Shown piece after piece: positions 18,231 to 27,790 of a DNA stretch of 50,723 nucleotides. The stretch comes from a virus, in IMG/VR virus record IMGVR_UViG_3300017749_000016, positions 1 to 50,723 of that record; one strand, written 5' to 3'. Position numbers and translations under genes: made by a program. Under the pieces are notes generated by a model. That model ran no database searches. It was given only the letters and a program-made list of their open reading frames with translations, and had not been told where the DNA came from. The stretch's first letter is position 1, and every line of letters begins with the position of its first letter.

Positions 18231-18238
18231 GCTAAATA
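18231..18238 (+). promoter_or_regulatory. Putative late promoter GCTAAATA
   Basis: GCTAAATA contains the CTAAATA late motif used by marine T4-like phages. It lies 24 nt before the 1907-aa gene, with AAGGA (18247-18251) between. Confidence 0.5.
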
Positions 18239-18262
18239 ACACTAATAAGGATTTAAAACACA

Positions 18263-21200
18263 ATGGCTGAGTTTAAACTAGGTAGAATTAGATTTGTATG
18301 GAAAGGTGCTTGGTTCACCGGTAACGAATATTTCATCGACGATGTTGTAAGATACGGTGGTAGAACATATATCGGTATCAAAGGACATACAGCAACTAGT
18401 GACTTTCAAGCAGATTTGACTGCTAACTATTGGGCATTGATGTCTGATGGTCAAGAATGGAAAGGTGATTGGAATGTTAACATCACTTACAAGCCAAATG
18501 ACGTTGTAAAATATGGTGGTTACATTTATCTTTGTAACACAGGACACACTTCAGCAGAATTAGTTGCAGACGGATTAGAAGCAGACCAATCTAAATGGGA
18601 TTTATTTTCAGAAGGATTTAATTACTTAGGTAATTGGGGAATTTCAACAAGATACAAAATTAATGATTTAGTAAAATACGGTGAATCAGTTTACCTATGT
18701 ACAACTCAACACACTTCATCAGCAACAACGGCTGGTGGTTTAGAAGGAGACGATGGTGCAGGTAACCAAACTGATTTAGCAAAATGGGAATTGTTTGCAA
18801 AAGGTTTCGGATGGAACAATGCGTGGACAACTGCAACAAGATACAAACCCAACGACACAATCAGATACGGTGGACAAGTTTATATTTGTATCACTGGACA
18901 CACATCGGCGGCAACAGCGTCCGATGGTTTAGAAACAGATCAAGCAAAATGGCAATATGTTCATAAAGGAATTGAATATAAAGGTGACTGGGCAGGTACA
19001 ACAAGATACAAAGTAAACGACCTTGTAAAATATGGTGGTAACATTTGGATTTGTACAACTCATCACACATCAACAACTTCTTTAGCAACAGATGAAGCAA
19101 ACTGGTCAATTTTTGTACCAGGTTTAGAATTTGAAGATTCATGGAGTTCAGCAACACAATACCAACCAGGTGACTTTAGTACATACGGTGGTTACTCTTA
19201 TGTTGCAAAAACAAATAACTTAAACAAACAACCAAGTCAATATCCTGCAGATTGGGATTTATTTGTAACTGGTTTCAGTTTAAAAGGTGACTACGACAAT
19301 GCAACTGCTTACAAAACAGGTGACGTTGTAAGAGTAGGTGGTTTCACTTACTTGAACATTGAAGATTCAACAGGCAATAGACCACCAAATGTAACTTACT
19401 GGAATAAACTTAACGAAGGTTTATACTGGAAAGGCAATTGGGCTAATGCGGCTTATTATGACAAAGGTGACATTGTAAGAGGAACAATTAACACAGATAC
19501 TTCTTACATTTGTATTCAATCACACACAGCAAACAATGTTGGTCCAAGCACAATTAACCAACCAGACTACGCACCAGGGGCTGGTGTTGATTCAGGTTCT
19601 TACTGGCAACTTTTATCAGGTGGTCCAGAAAATGATGTTATATCAGCACAAGGTGATTTATTAATTTACGGTCCGTCAGGTCCAACAAGATTGCCAATTG
19701 GTAGAGCAGGTCAATCACTTGTTGTTAACGATGCAGGTACTTTACCTGAATGGGGATACGTAGGACAAGTTGATCAAGTTTATTATGTTGCTAACAGTGG
19801 ACAAGATTTACCGGCACCAGATGCAGGTGTAACACTAGATAGACCTTGGAAAAATGTAAGATACGGATTGTACAATATTGAAAACGGTCCAAGATATCCA
19901 TTTACAACTTTCTTATTAGAAAGAAACAAACAATTTATACAAGACGAAGTTATTGCATGGATCAATGATCAAATTGCAAACAACATTACGCCTTTTACTA
20001 ATGCTTTCACATACGGCGCAGTAAAATGTAGAAGAGACATTGGTATTTTAATTGACGCAACATTGTGGGACATGAAACACGGTGGCAATGAAAGATCAAG
20101 AAAAGCGGCTTTACAATATTTCACACCAGCAGGTGCTTCATACGTAACTGGACAAACAGCAGAAACGTCGGCATCTATTGTAAGAGCAATTTATATTGCA
20201 CAGCAAGTAGTTGCAAACAACACAGGATACACAGCGGAACAAGCCACAACACCACAATTTGCTGATGCGACTTACGTTGCTGAATCAGATGGTGGAACAG
20301 TAATTGAAACATTGATGAAATATTCATCAGATGCAATCACTGCCGGTGACTCAACTGGTGTTCCAGCATTAAGAATTGCAAACACAACATTATTTGTTAA
20401 AACTGGAAGATACGAAGAAGTACTTCCGATGGTAATTGACGAATCAGTTGCACTAGTTGGCGATGAATTGAGATCAACTGGTATTGCTCCAGCAGGTTCA
20501 TTAACTCCAGCAGGTGATGTTCAATACAGTTTACAAGGTGTTGACAGAATGATTGCTATCTTGAGTGATATTGTACAAAACAATGCAGTAACACCTACAC
20601 CATCAGGTGGTGTAATTAGTATTGACAACGATTCAGGTGCAAATTTATCATTCAATGATGGTTCAGGCACTGGAGTTGCTTCAACAAGTACAGGTTCAGG
20701 AACAGGTGCAACATTTGATATTACAGTTGCTTCATTTGCCGTAACTACAATCACAGTTAACAGTCCAGGACAAAATTATGCATCAGATGATAGAATTACA
20801 ATTCCATCAGGCACAGTTATTGTTGGTGGTGGTGGAAACACAACACTTGGTGCTGATTTCAGTTTTGACGCTAACGAAGTAACAACTGGTAACGTAATTG
20901 CACAATCAGTAACTGTTCCGGCAGGTTCAGCGGCGGCGGCAACAGCGGCAGTGACTTATGCAACAGACATAAAAGAATATATTGATTTTAAAATTAACGC
21001 AGTAGGTACTGAACCAACAATGATTGGTTCAAATATTGCAGAATTAGATGCAGGATACACAGATGCACGTGGTAAAATTTTAGCAAACAAAGATTTTATT
21101 GCTAAAGAAGCCGCAGAGTTTGTGAAGAGAGCAAATCCAACAATTACATTCAGTCAAACTGCTTGTGAAAGAGACATTAAAGAGTATGTAGACGCAATTT

Positions 21201-23986
21201 TAGATGGATTACAGTACACAGGAAACTACAAAGCATTAAGATCAGCAGAATGGTATGTGAACAGTGTTCAAGGTTCTACAACAAAAGATATGTTCTACAT
21301 GAGAAACGGATCTGGTTTAAGAAATTGTTCACTAACAGGATTATCAGGAACATTAAGTACAGCAAATGCTTATGGAACAAAACGTCCAACAGCAGGAGCG
21401 TTTGTATCACTTGATCCAGGTTTTGGTCCACTTGATTACAAGGCATGGATTGCAACTACAACTGCTGGTACACAAATGTTTACACCAGGAACAGGAACAA
21501 GTTATGATCCTGCAACAGGAACAACTGTATTAGCAATCGGATCACACGCATTACAACCAGGTGATACTATAAGACTTACAACATCAAGTTTAACATTTAG
21601 TTGTACTCAAGATGGCAATGTATCTCAAATTGCATATCCAAGAACAACTGACCCAGCGGCAGGTAAAGAATTATTAATTGAAGCAATAACAACAACATCA
21701 ATCACTGTAAATGTTGGTGCAAGTCAAGTAGGACAACAATATCCACACACATTTATAAGTGCAACTGCAAATTCTGTACAAGAAGAAACAATATCTAGAG
21801 TAGGTGGTAAATCACCTTACGTACAAAACGTTTCTAACTTTGGTACAGGTGCAACAGGATTAAAAATTGATGGTGATTTACACGCAGGCGGTAACGATTC
21901 AATTGTTGCCAATGACTTTACGCAGATCATTTCAGATGGTATTGGTGCTTGGGTAACAAACTTAGGTAGATCAGAACTTGTATCTGTGTTTGCTTACTAC
22001 AATCACATTGGTTACCTTGCAGAAACAGGTGGTAAAATACGTGCAACAAACGGAAACAACTCTTACGGAGATCATGGTTCAGTTGCAGAAGGTGTTGACC
22101 CAACAGAAGTTGCTGTAACAGGTAGAGTTGACAACAGATCAACAGATGCATTAGTAGACGCTGTGTTTACAAATGGTGACCAAGTATTAGCACTTGAATA
22201 TGGAAATGCAGGTACAGAATATTCTAACGCAAATATTTCAATTGCTGGAACAGGTTATGGTTTAACAGTAAACTCTGCAACTTACAACACAGGTGGAATT
22301 TACAAACTTAGATTAACAGAAACACCAAGTTCTGATCCGTCAGATTTAGGTGGTGCAGGATATGTTTCTGCAACAAACGCCTCACAAACTGGTGATACAG
22401 TATCTATTACAATAGCAGTAACTGATACAAATCCAAGTAACGCTTACATTGGGATGGCAGTTTGGGTTGTAGAAGGTTTAGGTGCTGGACAATATGGTTA
22501 CATCGACACTTACAATGCGGCATCAAAAGTTGCAACTGTAAGAAAATATTCTGATGGTACACCAGGTTGGGATCACTTGTTAGGTGACTCTTCTGTAAGT
22601 TCATATCTAGATGCAACTTCAATTTATTCAATTGAACCAAGAGTATCAATTCCGGCTCCACAAAACGATGGATCTACTGCACCAAGACAAGCAGTTGCTA
22701 GAGTAGTTGTTACAGCAGAACAAATATCATCAATTAAAATATTAGATTGTGGTGCTTCTTACACAGATGCTCCAACAATTACTATCGTTGATCCAAGCAA
22801 CACAACAGATGCACCTATACAAGCATACGTTGGTAATGGAGTATTAGGACAACCGACATTTACATCAAGAGGTTTTGAATATGAAACTGCTGATGCAACA
22901 GTAACAGAAACAGGAACACAGGCAACTGTAAGTGGTGCAACTCAAGCCAATCCTTGTGTAATAACAACAGATGCGGCTCACGGCTTTAACGACAATGACA
23001 AAGTTGTGTTTACAGATGTTGGTGGAATGATTGAATTGAATACTGGTGTGTACTACTACATTAAAGTTTTAACAACAGACACTTTCGAAGTTTACAGTGA
23101 TTTCCAACTAACAGAAGCAATAGATTCAACTAACTTCACTGCTTACTCTGTAAGTAACGGTAAAGCAACAGCATTCGGCGGATTTAGAGATGAATATCAA
23201 TCAGGAAAATACATACAGGTTGAAAATTTAACTGCACTTCCAAGAGCAGGTTCAAACATTGAGTTCGGACATTTACCTGGACAGTTCTTCAAATTGGTTG
23301 CTGTTAATCAACAGTTAGGTACTCAAGCACCTTTCACAGGTTTATTACAAATATCACCAGATTTAAAAGTTTCAGAATCACCAGAACATGGACAAGCACT
23401 AGAAATGAGAATAAGATATTCTCAAGTTAGATTAACAGGTCATGACTTCCTAGACATAGGAACTGGTAACTTTACAAACACGAATTATCCGGGCGTACCA
23501 TTACAAGATCCTGATCCAACTAAAGAATGTGTTGAGTCAAACGGTGGAAGAGTATTCTTTACATCAACTGACCAAGACGGTAACTTTAGAGTTGGAGATT
23601 TGTTCTCAGTAGAACAGGCAACTGGTATTGCAACATTGAATGCAGATGCATTTAATATTTCTGGATTACAAGAGTTACAGTTGGGTGATTTAGCATTAGG
23701 TGGAACAAGTGCATCTATTAATGAATTCTCAACTGATGGTACAATGTCAGCGAACAGCGATGCAATCGTACCAACTCAGAGGGCAATAAGAACTTATATC
23801 GCTTCACAAATTGGTGGTGGTGCAAGTTCTTTGAACGTTAACTTAATTGTCGCAGGTTTTGTAGTAATTACTGGACAAGAAATATCAACAACAACTGATA
23901 CAGGAATAAACATGAACTCTACTGTAAACTTCAAAAAAGGAGTTAGTGGGGTACCTGTAGCAATGAATTACTTAATACATAGTTAA
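18263..23986 (+). CDS. Giant multi-domain fibre, paralogue of the 1718-aa protein, 1907 aa
   Basis: Starts MAEFKLGRIRFVWKGAW, closely matching the start of the previous gene. Residues 1-440 contain eight chitin-binding-like modules (for example NDVVKYGGYIYLCNTGHTS). From about 506 (YYVANSGQDL) the beta-helix region begins, interrupted at about 553-690 by a helical module with KCRRDIGILIDATLWDMKHGG, echoed near 975 (CERDIKEYVDAILDGL). Near 810-860 there is one copy of the Gly/Thr module repeated in the 2326-aa protein. The block SYGDHGSVAEG and the end block VRLTGHDFLDIGTGN, DQDGNFRVGDLFSVEQAT match its neighbour. It lacks the Asp-box propeller found there. Probably a second tail fibre or a partner in a hetero-oligomeric one. 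Confidence 0.65.
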   Translation: MAEFKLGRIRFVWKGAWFTGNEYFIDDVVRYGGRTYIGIKGHTATSDFQADLTANYWALMSDGQEWKGDWNVNITYKPNDVVKYGGYIYLCNTGHTSAELVADGLEADQSKWDLFSEGFNYLGNWGISTRYKINDLVKYGESVYLCTTQHTSSATTAGGLEGDDGAGNQTDLAKWELFAKGFGWNNAWTTATRYKPNDTIRYGGQVYICITGHTSAATASDGLETDQAKWQYVHKGIEYKGDWAGTTRYKVNDLVKYGGNIWICTTHHTSTTSLATDEANWSIFVPGLEFEDSWSSATQYQPGDFSTYGGYSYVAKTNNLNKQPSQYPADWDLFVTGFSLKGDYDNATAYKTGDVVRVGGFTYLNIEDSTGNRPPNVTYWNKLNEGLYWKGNWANAAYYDKGDIVRGTINTDTSYICIQSHTANNVGPSTINQPDYAPGAGVDSGSYWQLLSGGPENDVISAQGDLLIYGPSGPTRLPIGRAGQSLVVNDAGTLPEWGYVGQVDQVYYVANSGQDLPAPDAGVTLDRPWKNVRYGLYNIENGPRYPFTTFLLERNKQFIQDEVIAWINDQIANNITPFTNAFTYGAVKCRRDIGILIDATLWDMKHGGNERSRKAALQYFTPAGASYVTGQTAETSASIVRAIYIAQQVVANNTGYTAEQATTPQFADATYVAESDGGTVIETLMKYSSDAITAGDSTGVPALRIANTTLFVKTGRYEEVLPMVIDESVALVGDELRSTGIAPAGSLTPAGDVQYSLQGVDRMIAILSDIVQNNAVTPTPSGGVISIDNDSGANLSFNDGSGTGVASTSTGSGTGATFDITVASFAVTTITVNSPGQNYASDDRITIPSGTVIVGGGGNTTLGADFSFDANEVTTGNVIAQSVTVPAGSAAAATAAVTYATDIKEYIDFKINAVGTEPTMIGSNIAELDAGYTDARGKILANKDFIAKEAAEFVKRANPTITFSQTACERDIKEYVDAILDGLQYTGNYKALRSAEWYVNSVQGSTTKDMFYMRNGSGLRNCSLTGLSGTLSTANAYGTKRPTAGAFVSLDPGFGPLDYKAWIATTTAGTQMFTPGTGTSYDPATGTTVLAIGSHALQPGDTIRLTTSSLTFSCTQDGNVSQIAYPRTTDPAAGKELLIEAITTTSITVNVGASQVGQQYPHTFISATANSVQEETISRVGGKSPYVQNVSNFGTGATGLKIDGDLHAGGNDSIVANDFTQIISDGIGAWVTNLGRSELVSVFAYYNHIGYLAETGGKIRATNGNNSYGDHGSVAEGVDPTEVAVTGRVDNRSTDALVDAVFTNGDQVLALEYGNAGTEYSNANISIAGTGYGLTVNSATYNTGGIYKLRLTETPSSDPSDLGGAGYVSATNASQTGDTVSITIAVTDTNPSNAYIGMAVWVVEGLGAGQYGYIDTYNAASKVATVRKYSDGTPGWDHLLGDSSVSSYLDATSIYSIEPRVSIPAPQNDGSTAPRQAVARVVVTAEQISSIKILDCGASYTDAPTITIVDPSNTTDAPIQAYVGNGVLGQPTFTSRGFEYETADATVTETGTQATVSGATQANPCVITTDAAHGFNDNDKVVFTDVGGMIELNTGVYYYIKVLTTDTFEVYSDFQLTEAIDSTNFTAYSVSNGKATAFGGFRDEYQSGKYIQVENLTALPRAGSNIEFGHLPGQFFKLVAVNQQLGTQAPFTGLLQISPDLKVSESPEHGQALEMRIRYSQVRLTGHDFLDIGTGNFTNTNYPGVPLQDPDPTKECVESNGGRVFFTSTDQDGNFRVGDLFSVEQATGIATLNADAFNISGLQELQLGDLALGGTSASINEFSTDGTMSANSDAIVPTQRAIRTYIASQIGGGASSLNVNLIVAGFVVITGQEISTTTDTGINMNSTVNFKKGVSGVPVAMNYLIHS

Positions 23987-23999
23987 AGAGGAGGAAAAT

Positions 24000-24320
24000 A
24001 TGGCTTCAGGAAGACTTGGTACTGCAAACGTAACTGCCGCTACTAATACATCTGTATATACTGTTCCCGCTGATACATTTACTGTCGCTACGGTGAGTAT
24101 CTGTAACAGAGGAAATCAAGCAATTACAGTGCAAATGGCAGTGGCTGACTCATCAACTCCAAATTCTTCAGAATACATTGAGTATGAAACAGAGGTTTTA
24201 TCTCATGGTGTTCTTGAAAGAACGGGTGTTGTAATGAGTGCAGGTCAGATATTGGTGGTATACGCCAGTTCTGCGAACGTAAGTGCTGTCGTTATGGGCA
24301 TTGAAACGTCCACAGCGTAG
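24000..24320 (+). CDS. Small beta-sandwich-like structural protein, 106 aa
   Basis: A strong ribosome-binding site (GAGGAGG, 23989-23995) precedes the ATG. The pattern YTVPADTFTVATVSICNRGN, a YIEYETEVL strand, then VMSAGQILVVYASSANVSAVVMGIE resembles the 117-aa protein at 1623 (VPAGKTYGVSNMLICN ... LTAGDTVVVEN) and the 109-aa protein at 10576. No enzymatic motif. Likely a small virion or fibre accessory protein. Confidence 0.5.
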   Translation: MASGRLGTANVTAATNTSVYTVPADTFTVATVSICNRGNQAITVQMAVADSSTPNSSEYIEYETEVLSHGVLERTGVVMSAGQILVVYASSANVSAVVMGIETSTA

Positions 24321-24336
24321 TAAATTAACAAAAATG

Positions 24337-24344
24337 AATAAATA
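24337..24344 (+). promoter_or_regulatory. Putative late promoter AATAAATA
   Basis: The octamer lies 23 nt before the 110-aa gene and is followed by AAGGA (24354-24358). It may also serve the three cysteine-rich genes downstream. Confidence 0.5.
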
Positions 24345-24367
24345 ACATTGAAAAAGGAAACAAGACA

Positions 24368-24700
24368 ATGGGAAGATACATATCAACAACTGGAACAGCA
24401 GGAGTAGTTACTAGAGAAATCTCAACTACCTATAATGCCGTTGTAAATGATAGAATACTTGCAGACAGTTCTGTCTCAACTTTTACTATTACTTTACCAG
24501 CCAACGCAACTTTGTTAGTCAGTGATACAATACAAATCATTGATGCAACATCAAGTGCAGGCACTAACGCTATCACAATTGGTAGAAACGGTTCAAAAAT
24601 TCAAGGTAGTGCAGAAGATCTAACTTTCGATATCACAGGTGGTATTGTTACAATGATCTATACTGGAAACACTTACGGTTGGATAGTTGGTGCTGTATAA
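24368..24700 (+). CDS. Fibre-tip-like beta protein, 110 aa
   Basis: The sequence (VVTREISTTYNAVVNDRILADSS..., FTITLPANATLLVSDTIQIID, ITIGRNGSKIQGSAEDLTFD, YTGNTYGWIVGAV) matches a small beta domain often found at the C-terminus of phage fibres, where a ladder of LPA and NGSxI-x-G-x-AEDL turns is typical. Here it is a stand-alone protein. It probably caps or extends another fibre; that is inferred from how the domain is used elsewhere. Confidence 0.55.
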   Translation: MGRYISTTGTAGVVTREISTTYNAVVNDRILADSSVSTFTITLPANATLLVSDTIQIIDATSSAGTNAITIGRNGSKIQGSAEDLTFDITGGIVTMIYTGNTYGWIVGAV

Positions 24701-24748
24701 TCAGTACTAATTATTAACGTAGTAACTAATTTTGTAAAGGAAAGTAAC

Positions 24749-25714
24749 ATGGCAAGTTTAAAGTCGTTATTAGCAACTAAATCAGACGCATTCGCAACGC
24801 CTGAGTCAGAAACGAACTTGGAAAAAGGTAGAATTTATACCTACAATCCAGGAACTAACTACTCAAGACTATGGTGTTGTTTTTGTTTCCATCCTGAAGA
24901 ATCAGGAATTGCAGTCGTAGACATTTGGGGTGCTGGTGGATCAGGTGCAGAAATGTGCTGTTGTGGTTTTGGACTAGCAGGTAACTCAGGCGCATACACT
25001 AGAAAAACTATTGTAATGGCGGCTGGAGATTACATTGAAGGTCGTGTTGGAATTGCTTGCGGTAATGCAGGCTCTTTATGTTTTAGAGGTTGCTCAGAAG
25101 CAACCTGTGTAAGATACTGCGTATCAGGAATTTGTACATGTACTTGTACAGAAGGTGGAAGAGGAGGAATTTCTTACTGTTCTACTAACTCATCATTTTA
25201 TTGTTGTTTCAGAGCAAACGGTTTCTGTACAACAAGAACAGACAATGATAATTGTGGAATTATTTGTAATAAATGTGATGGATCATATGAAGGAAGATCA
25301 TTTGGTGGTGAACTAAACTGTCCAAGTAGACTTTCTTGTGTAAGTGCATTTGGATGTTATCCAACTTGTATTTGTATGTTCAACTATCACATACCTACAC
25401 CATATGGACAGTTTTCGACATGTGGTAATAAACCGGTTTTTGCAAACGAAAACAGAACTCAGTCAGCAGATTGGTCAGGTCAAGGTAGACACCAACACGT
25501 TGCAACATTAGGATCTGGTAGATGGCCAACAGGTGGAATTCCATTCACAACTTGTTGGGGTAAATCAGGTGCTTGTAACTGTTACGAGAATGAAGGTTGT
25601 GTACCAGTTATGCCTTACGGAACTGGCGGTATGGGACCTTTCCCATGTCCAGGTGTAAGGGATCACGCAACAAGAGGCGGACACGGAACTGTTAGAATTA
25701 AATTTATAAGATAA
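24749..25714 (+). CDS. Cysteine-rich, glycine-rich adhesin-like protein 1, 321 aa
   Basis: About 32 of 321 residues are cysteine (10 percent), spread along the chain with clusters such as LWCCFCF, EMCCCG and CTCTC. The frame is that of the glycine-rich phage fibre family: an N-terminal LEKGRIYTYNPGTNY, then IWGAGGSGAE, a G-x-x-GNSGAY turn, and an end of RDHATRGGHGTVRIKF, comparable to the GG-x-G-x-VRI ending of many glycine-rich fibre tips. It is the first of three tandem paralogues. Such cysteine density is very unusual in a virion protein; disulfide cross-links formed outside the cell or metal binding are possible. Virion location is inferred. Confidence 0.6.
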   Translation: MASLKSLLATKSDAFATPESETNLEKGRIYTYNPGTNYSRLWCCFCFHPEESGIAVVDIWGAGGSGAEMCCCGFGLAGNSGAYTRKTIVMAAGDYIEGRVGIACGNAGSLCFRGCSEATCVRYCVSGICTCTCTEGGRGGISYCSTNSSFYCCFRANGFCTTRTDNDNCGIICNKCDGSYEGRSFGGELNCPSRLSCVSAFGCYPTCICMFNYHIPTPYGQFSTCGNKPVFANENRTQSADWSGQGRHQHVATLGSGRWPTGGIPFTTCWGKSGACNCYENEGCVPVMPYGTGGMGPFPCPGVRDHATRGGHGTVRIKFIR

Positions 25715-25724
25715 GGATAGAAAT

Positions 25725-26759
25725 ATGGCAAGTTTGACAACATTATTAAAAGACAAATACTCGTTTTTTGTTGGTAACGAGCAAAACCTAGAAAGAGGTG
25801 AAATATATTCTTACTATCCAGGTAACCACTACACGAACTTTAGATGTCACGTGTGTTGGAAGCCACCAGCGGCTGGTTGTGCCCGAATAGAAATTTGGGG
25901 TGCAGGTGGATCAGGTGCAGAGATGTGCTGTTGCGGTGGAGGAACTCCAGGTAACCCAGGTGCATATTCAACAAAATGTATTAGAATTGAACAAGCAGAT
26001 ATAGACGCTAACACAACTTTTGTTTGTGGTGTAATTGGTTTCAGTTGCGGTAATGCAAGTGACCTATGTCACAGAGGAAGATCAGAACCAACACAGATTT
26101 GTTGGTTTGGTAACAACGGTGCAGACGGTTGTATGTGTGCAGAAGGCGGTAAAGGTGGATACTCATGGTGTTCAACAGGAACATCATTATACTGTTGTTT
26201 TGTAGCAGGCGGATATTGCGGAACAAGAGTAGGTAGTGACGGCTGTGGAGTTATTTGTAATTACAGAGGTGCTGTGGACACTGATTGGTGTGCTCAAGCA
26301 TACGGTGGAGACTTAAACTGTTATGGTGGTTTCTCTTGTGCAAGATTTGAAAGATGTCAACCAAACTGTAACTGTGGTAAAATAATGATTTTAAAAGTTC
26401 CAGCAGGAATGTGGGCAGAGCAAGGTGGAGAAATTCACTATGCAATCGACCAAGATGCAAGAAGATACAGACACTCAGGTGCAGGTGGACACCACGGAGC
26501 AACTCACCCATTGAACTTAATGGGAAGAAACCCAACACAAGGAGCGGCTTACACTGCTTGTTGGACAGGTAATACAAGTTGTGGATGTTACGAATGGAAC
26601 GGTTGTACAGCATTTATGCCGGCAGGAATGCCAGGACAAGGTGCAACACCATGTGATGGCGTAAGAGATCACGCACACAGAGGTGGACATGGAATGATCA
26701 GAATAAGATTTATAGCGGATGTGGATCCAGATCCAACTTATCCGGAATATCTACCGTAA
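25725..26759 (+). CDS. Cysteine-rich, glycine-rich adhesin-like protein 2, 344 aa
   Basis: Paralogue of the preceding protein: LERGEIYSYYPGNHY, IWGAGGSGAEMCCCGGG, SLYCCFVAGGYCG, CGCYEWNGC and RDHAHRGGHGMIRIRF line up with it. About 30 cysteines in 344 residues. It has a 14-residue C-terminal extension rich in Pro and Asp that the other two lack. AAGGA (25714-25718) serves the start, 10 nt after the previous stop. The region between about residues 205 and 300 is the most divergent among the three copies, as expected for a variable receptor-contact region. Confidence 0.6.
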   Translation: MASLTTLLKDKYSFFVGNEQNLERGEIYSYYPGNHYTNFRCHVCWKPPAAGCARIEIWGAGGSGAEMCCCGGGTPGNPGAYSTKCIRIEQADIDANTTFVCGVIGFSCGNASDLCHRGRSEPTQICWFGNNGADGCMCAEGGKGGYSWCSTGTSLYCCFVAGGYCGTRVGSDGCGVICNYRGAVDTDWCAQAYGGDLNCYGGFSCARFERCQPNCNCGKIMILKVPAGMWAEQGGEIHYAIDQDARRYRHSGAGGHHGATHPLNLMGRNPTQGAAYTACWTGNTSCGCYEWNGCTAFMPAGMPGQGATPCDGVRDHAHRGGHGMIRIRFIADVDPDPTYPEYLP

Positions 26760-26774
26760 GGAGTAAATAAAAAT

Positions 26775-27743
26775 ATGGCAACGCTTAAAGGACTATTAAT
26801 ACAAAGAAACACTGCTGTACCAGTGGAAGAAAACCTTGAAAAAGGTTACATTTATTCATGGACACCAGGCACAGATTTTTCAAATTTCTGTAACGGAATT
26901 TGTTGGACTGCTCCATCGGCTGGAGCGGCATTGATTGAAATCTGGGGTGCAGGTGGTTCAGGTTCAAGAATGTGTTGTTGTGGTGACGGATTACCAGGAA
27001 ATGCTGGTGCATACGTTAAAAAATCAATTAATGTAGAAGCAGGTGACACAGTAACAGGTTGTACAGGTATGTCTTGTTATGCTCACCCATTATGTTTTTC
27101 AGGTTGTTCAAATGCAACAGGAGTTTGTGTTGTAACAGCATCAAACGGTGACTTATGTATGTGTGCTGAAGGTGGAAGAGGTGGTACTTCTTTCTGTAAT
27201 CCAAACACACACTCATTATATTGTTGTTTCAGAGCAAATGGTTTCTGTGGTACAAAATGTTGCAATGATTATTGTGGTGTAATTTGTAATCACTGTTCAG
27301 GGGCTTGGTGTGCATATGGTTACGGCGGTGACGTTTGTTGTTGCGGTAATATAGGATGTGTAAGTTACTTTGGATGTTATCCACACTGTAAGTGTCAATT
27401 CCAAAGACACGTGCCAACACCAGCAGGTTTATTTGCTGAAGAAGGTGCATTGATCACGTTCAATACAGAATCAGATGGAACTCCAATGGCACAATGGTCA
27501 GGAAACCAATTATTTCAGTTTTATGCGGCACTTAACTCAACTTCAAGATCACCTAGAATGGGTACTCCAAACAGTTATTGTTGGAGATCAGATAGATCTT
27601 GTGGTTGTTATGAATCCCAAGGTTGTGCAAACTACCTACCAGTAGGAGTTGGTGGTATTGGTCCACAGGCTTGTCCAGGTGTAAGGGATCACGGAATCAG
27701 AGGTGGATTCGGTGGCGTAAGAATCAAGTTTTTAGCAAACTAA
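26775..27743 (+). CDS. Cysteine-rich, glycine-rich adhesin-like protein 3, 322 aa
   Basis: Third tandem copy: LEKGYIYSWTPGTDF, IWGAGGSGSRMCCCGDG, SLYCCFRANGFCG, SCGCYESQGC and RDHGIRGGFGGVRIKF. With about 34 cysteines in 322 residues it is the richest of the three; clusters include CCC twice. AAGGAG (26758-26763) precedes the start. Many Cys positions are shared by all three copies while loop sequences differ, which suggests a conserved cross-linked or metal-bound core. Confidence 0.6.
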   Translation: MATLKGLLIQRNTAVPVEENLEKGYIYSWTPGTDFSNFCNGICWTAPSAGAALIEIWGAGGSGSRMCCCGDGLPGNAGAYVKKSINVEAGDTVTGCTGMSCYAHPLCFSGCSNATGVCVVTASNGDLCMCAEGGRGGTSFCNPNTHSLYCCFRANGFCGTKCCNDYCGVICNHCSGAWCAYGYGGDVCCCGNIGCVSYFGCYPHCKCQFQRHVPTPAGLFAEEGALITFNTESDGTPMAQWSGNQLFQFYAALNSTSRSPRMGTPNSYCWRSDRSCGCYESQGCANYLPVGVGGIGPQACPGVRDHGIRGGFGGVRIKFLAN

Positions 27744-27754
27744 TTTACAATAAC

Positions 27755-27762
27755 GCTAAATA
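27755..27762 (+). promoter_or_regulatory. Putative late promoter GCTAAATA
   Basis: The same octamer as at 18231-18238, 28 nt before the 216-aa gene, with AGGAG at 27778-27782 between. Confidence 0.5.
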
Positions 27763-27790
27763 GAGTTATAGAAAAATAGGAGAACAAACA

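Noticed and set aside
26762-26769. AGTAAATA as a further late promoter before the third cysteine-rich gene
   Set aside because: It deviates from the octamer, lies only 5 nt before the ATG, and overlaps the ribosome-binding site region; the gene is probably read from upstream.
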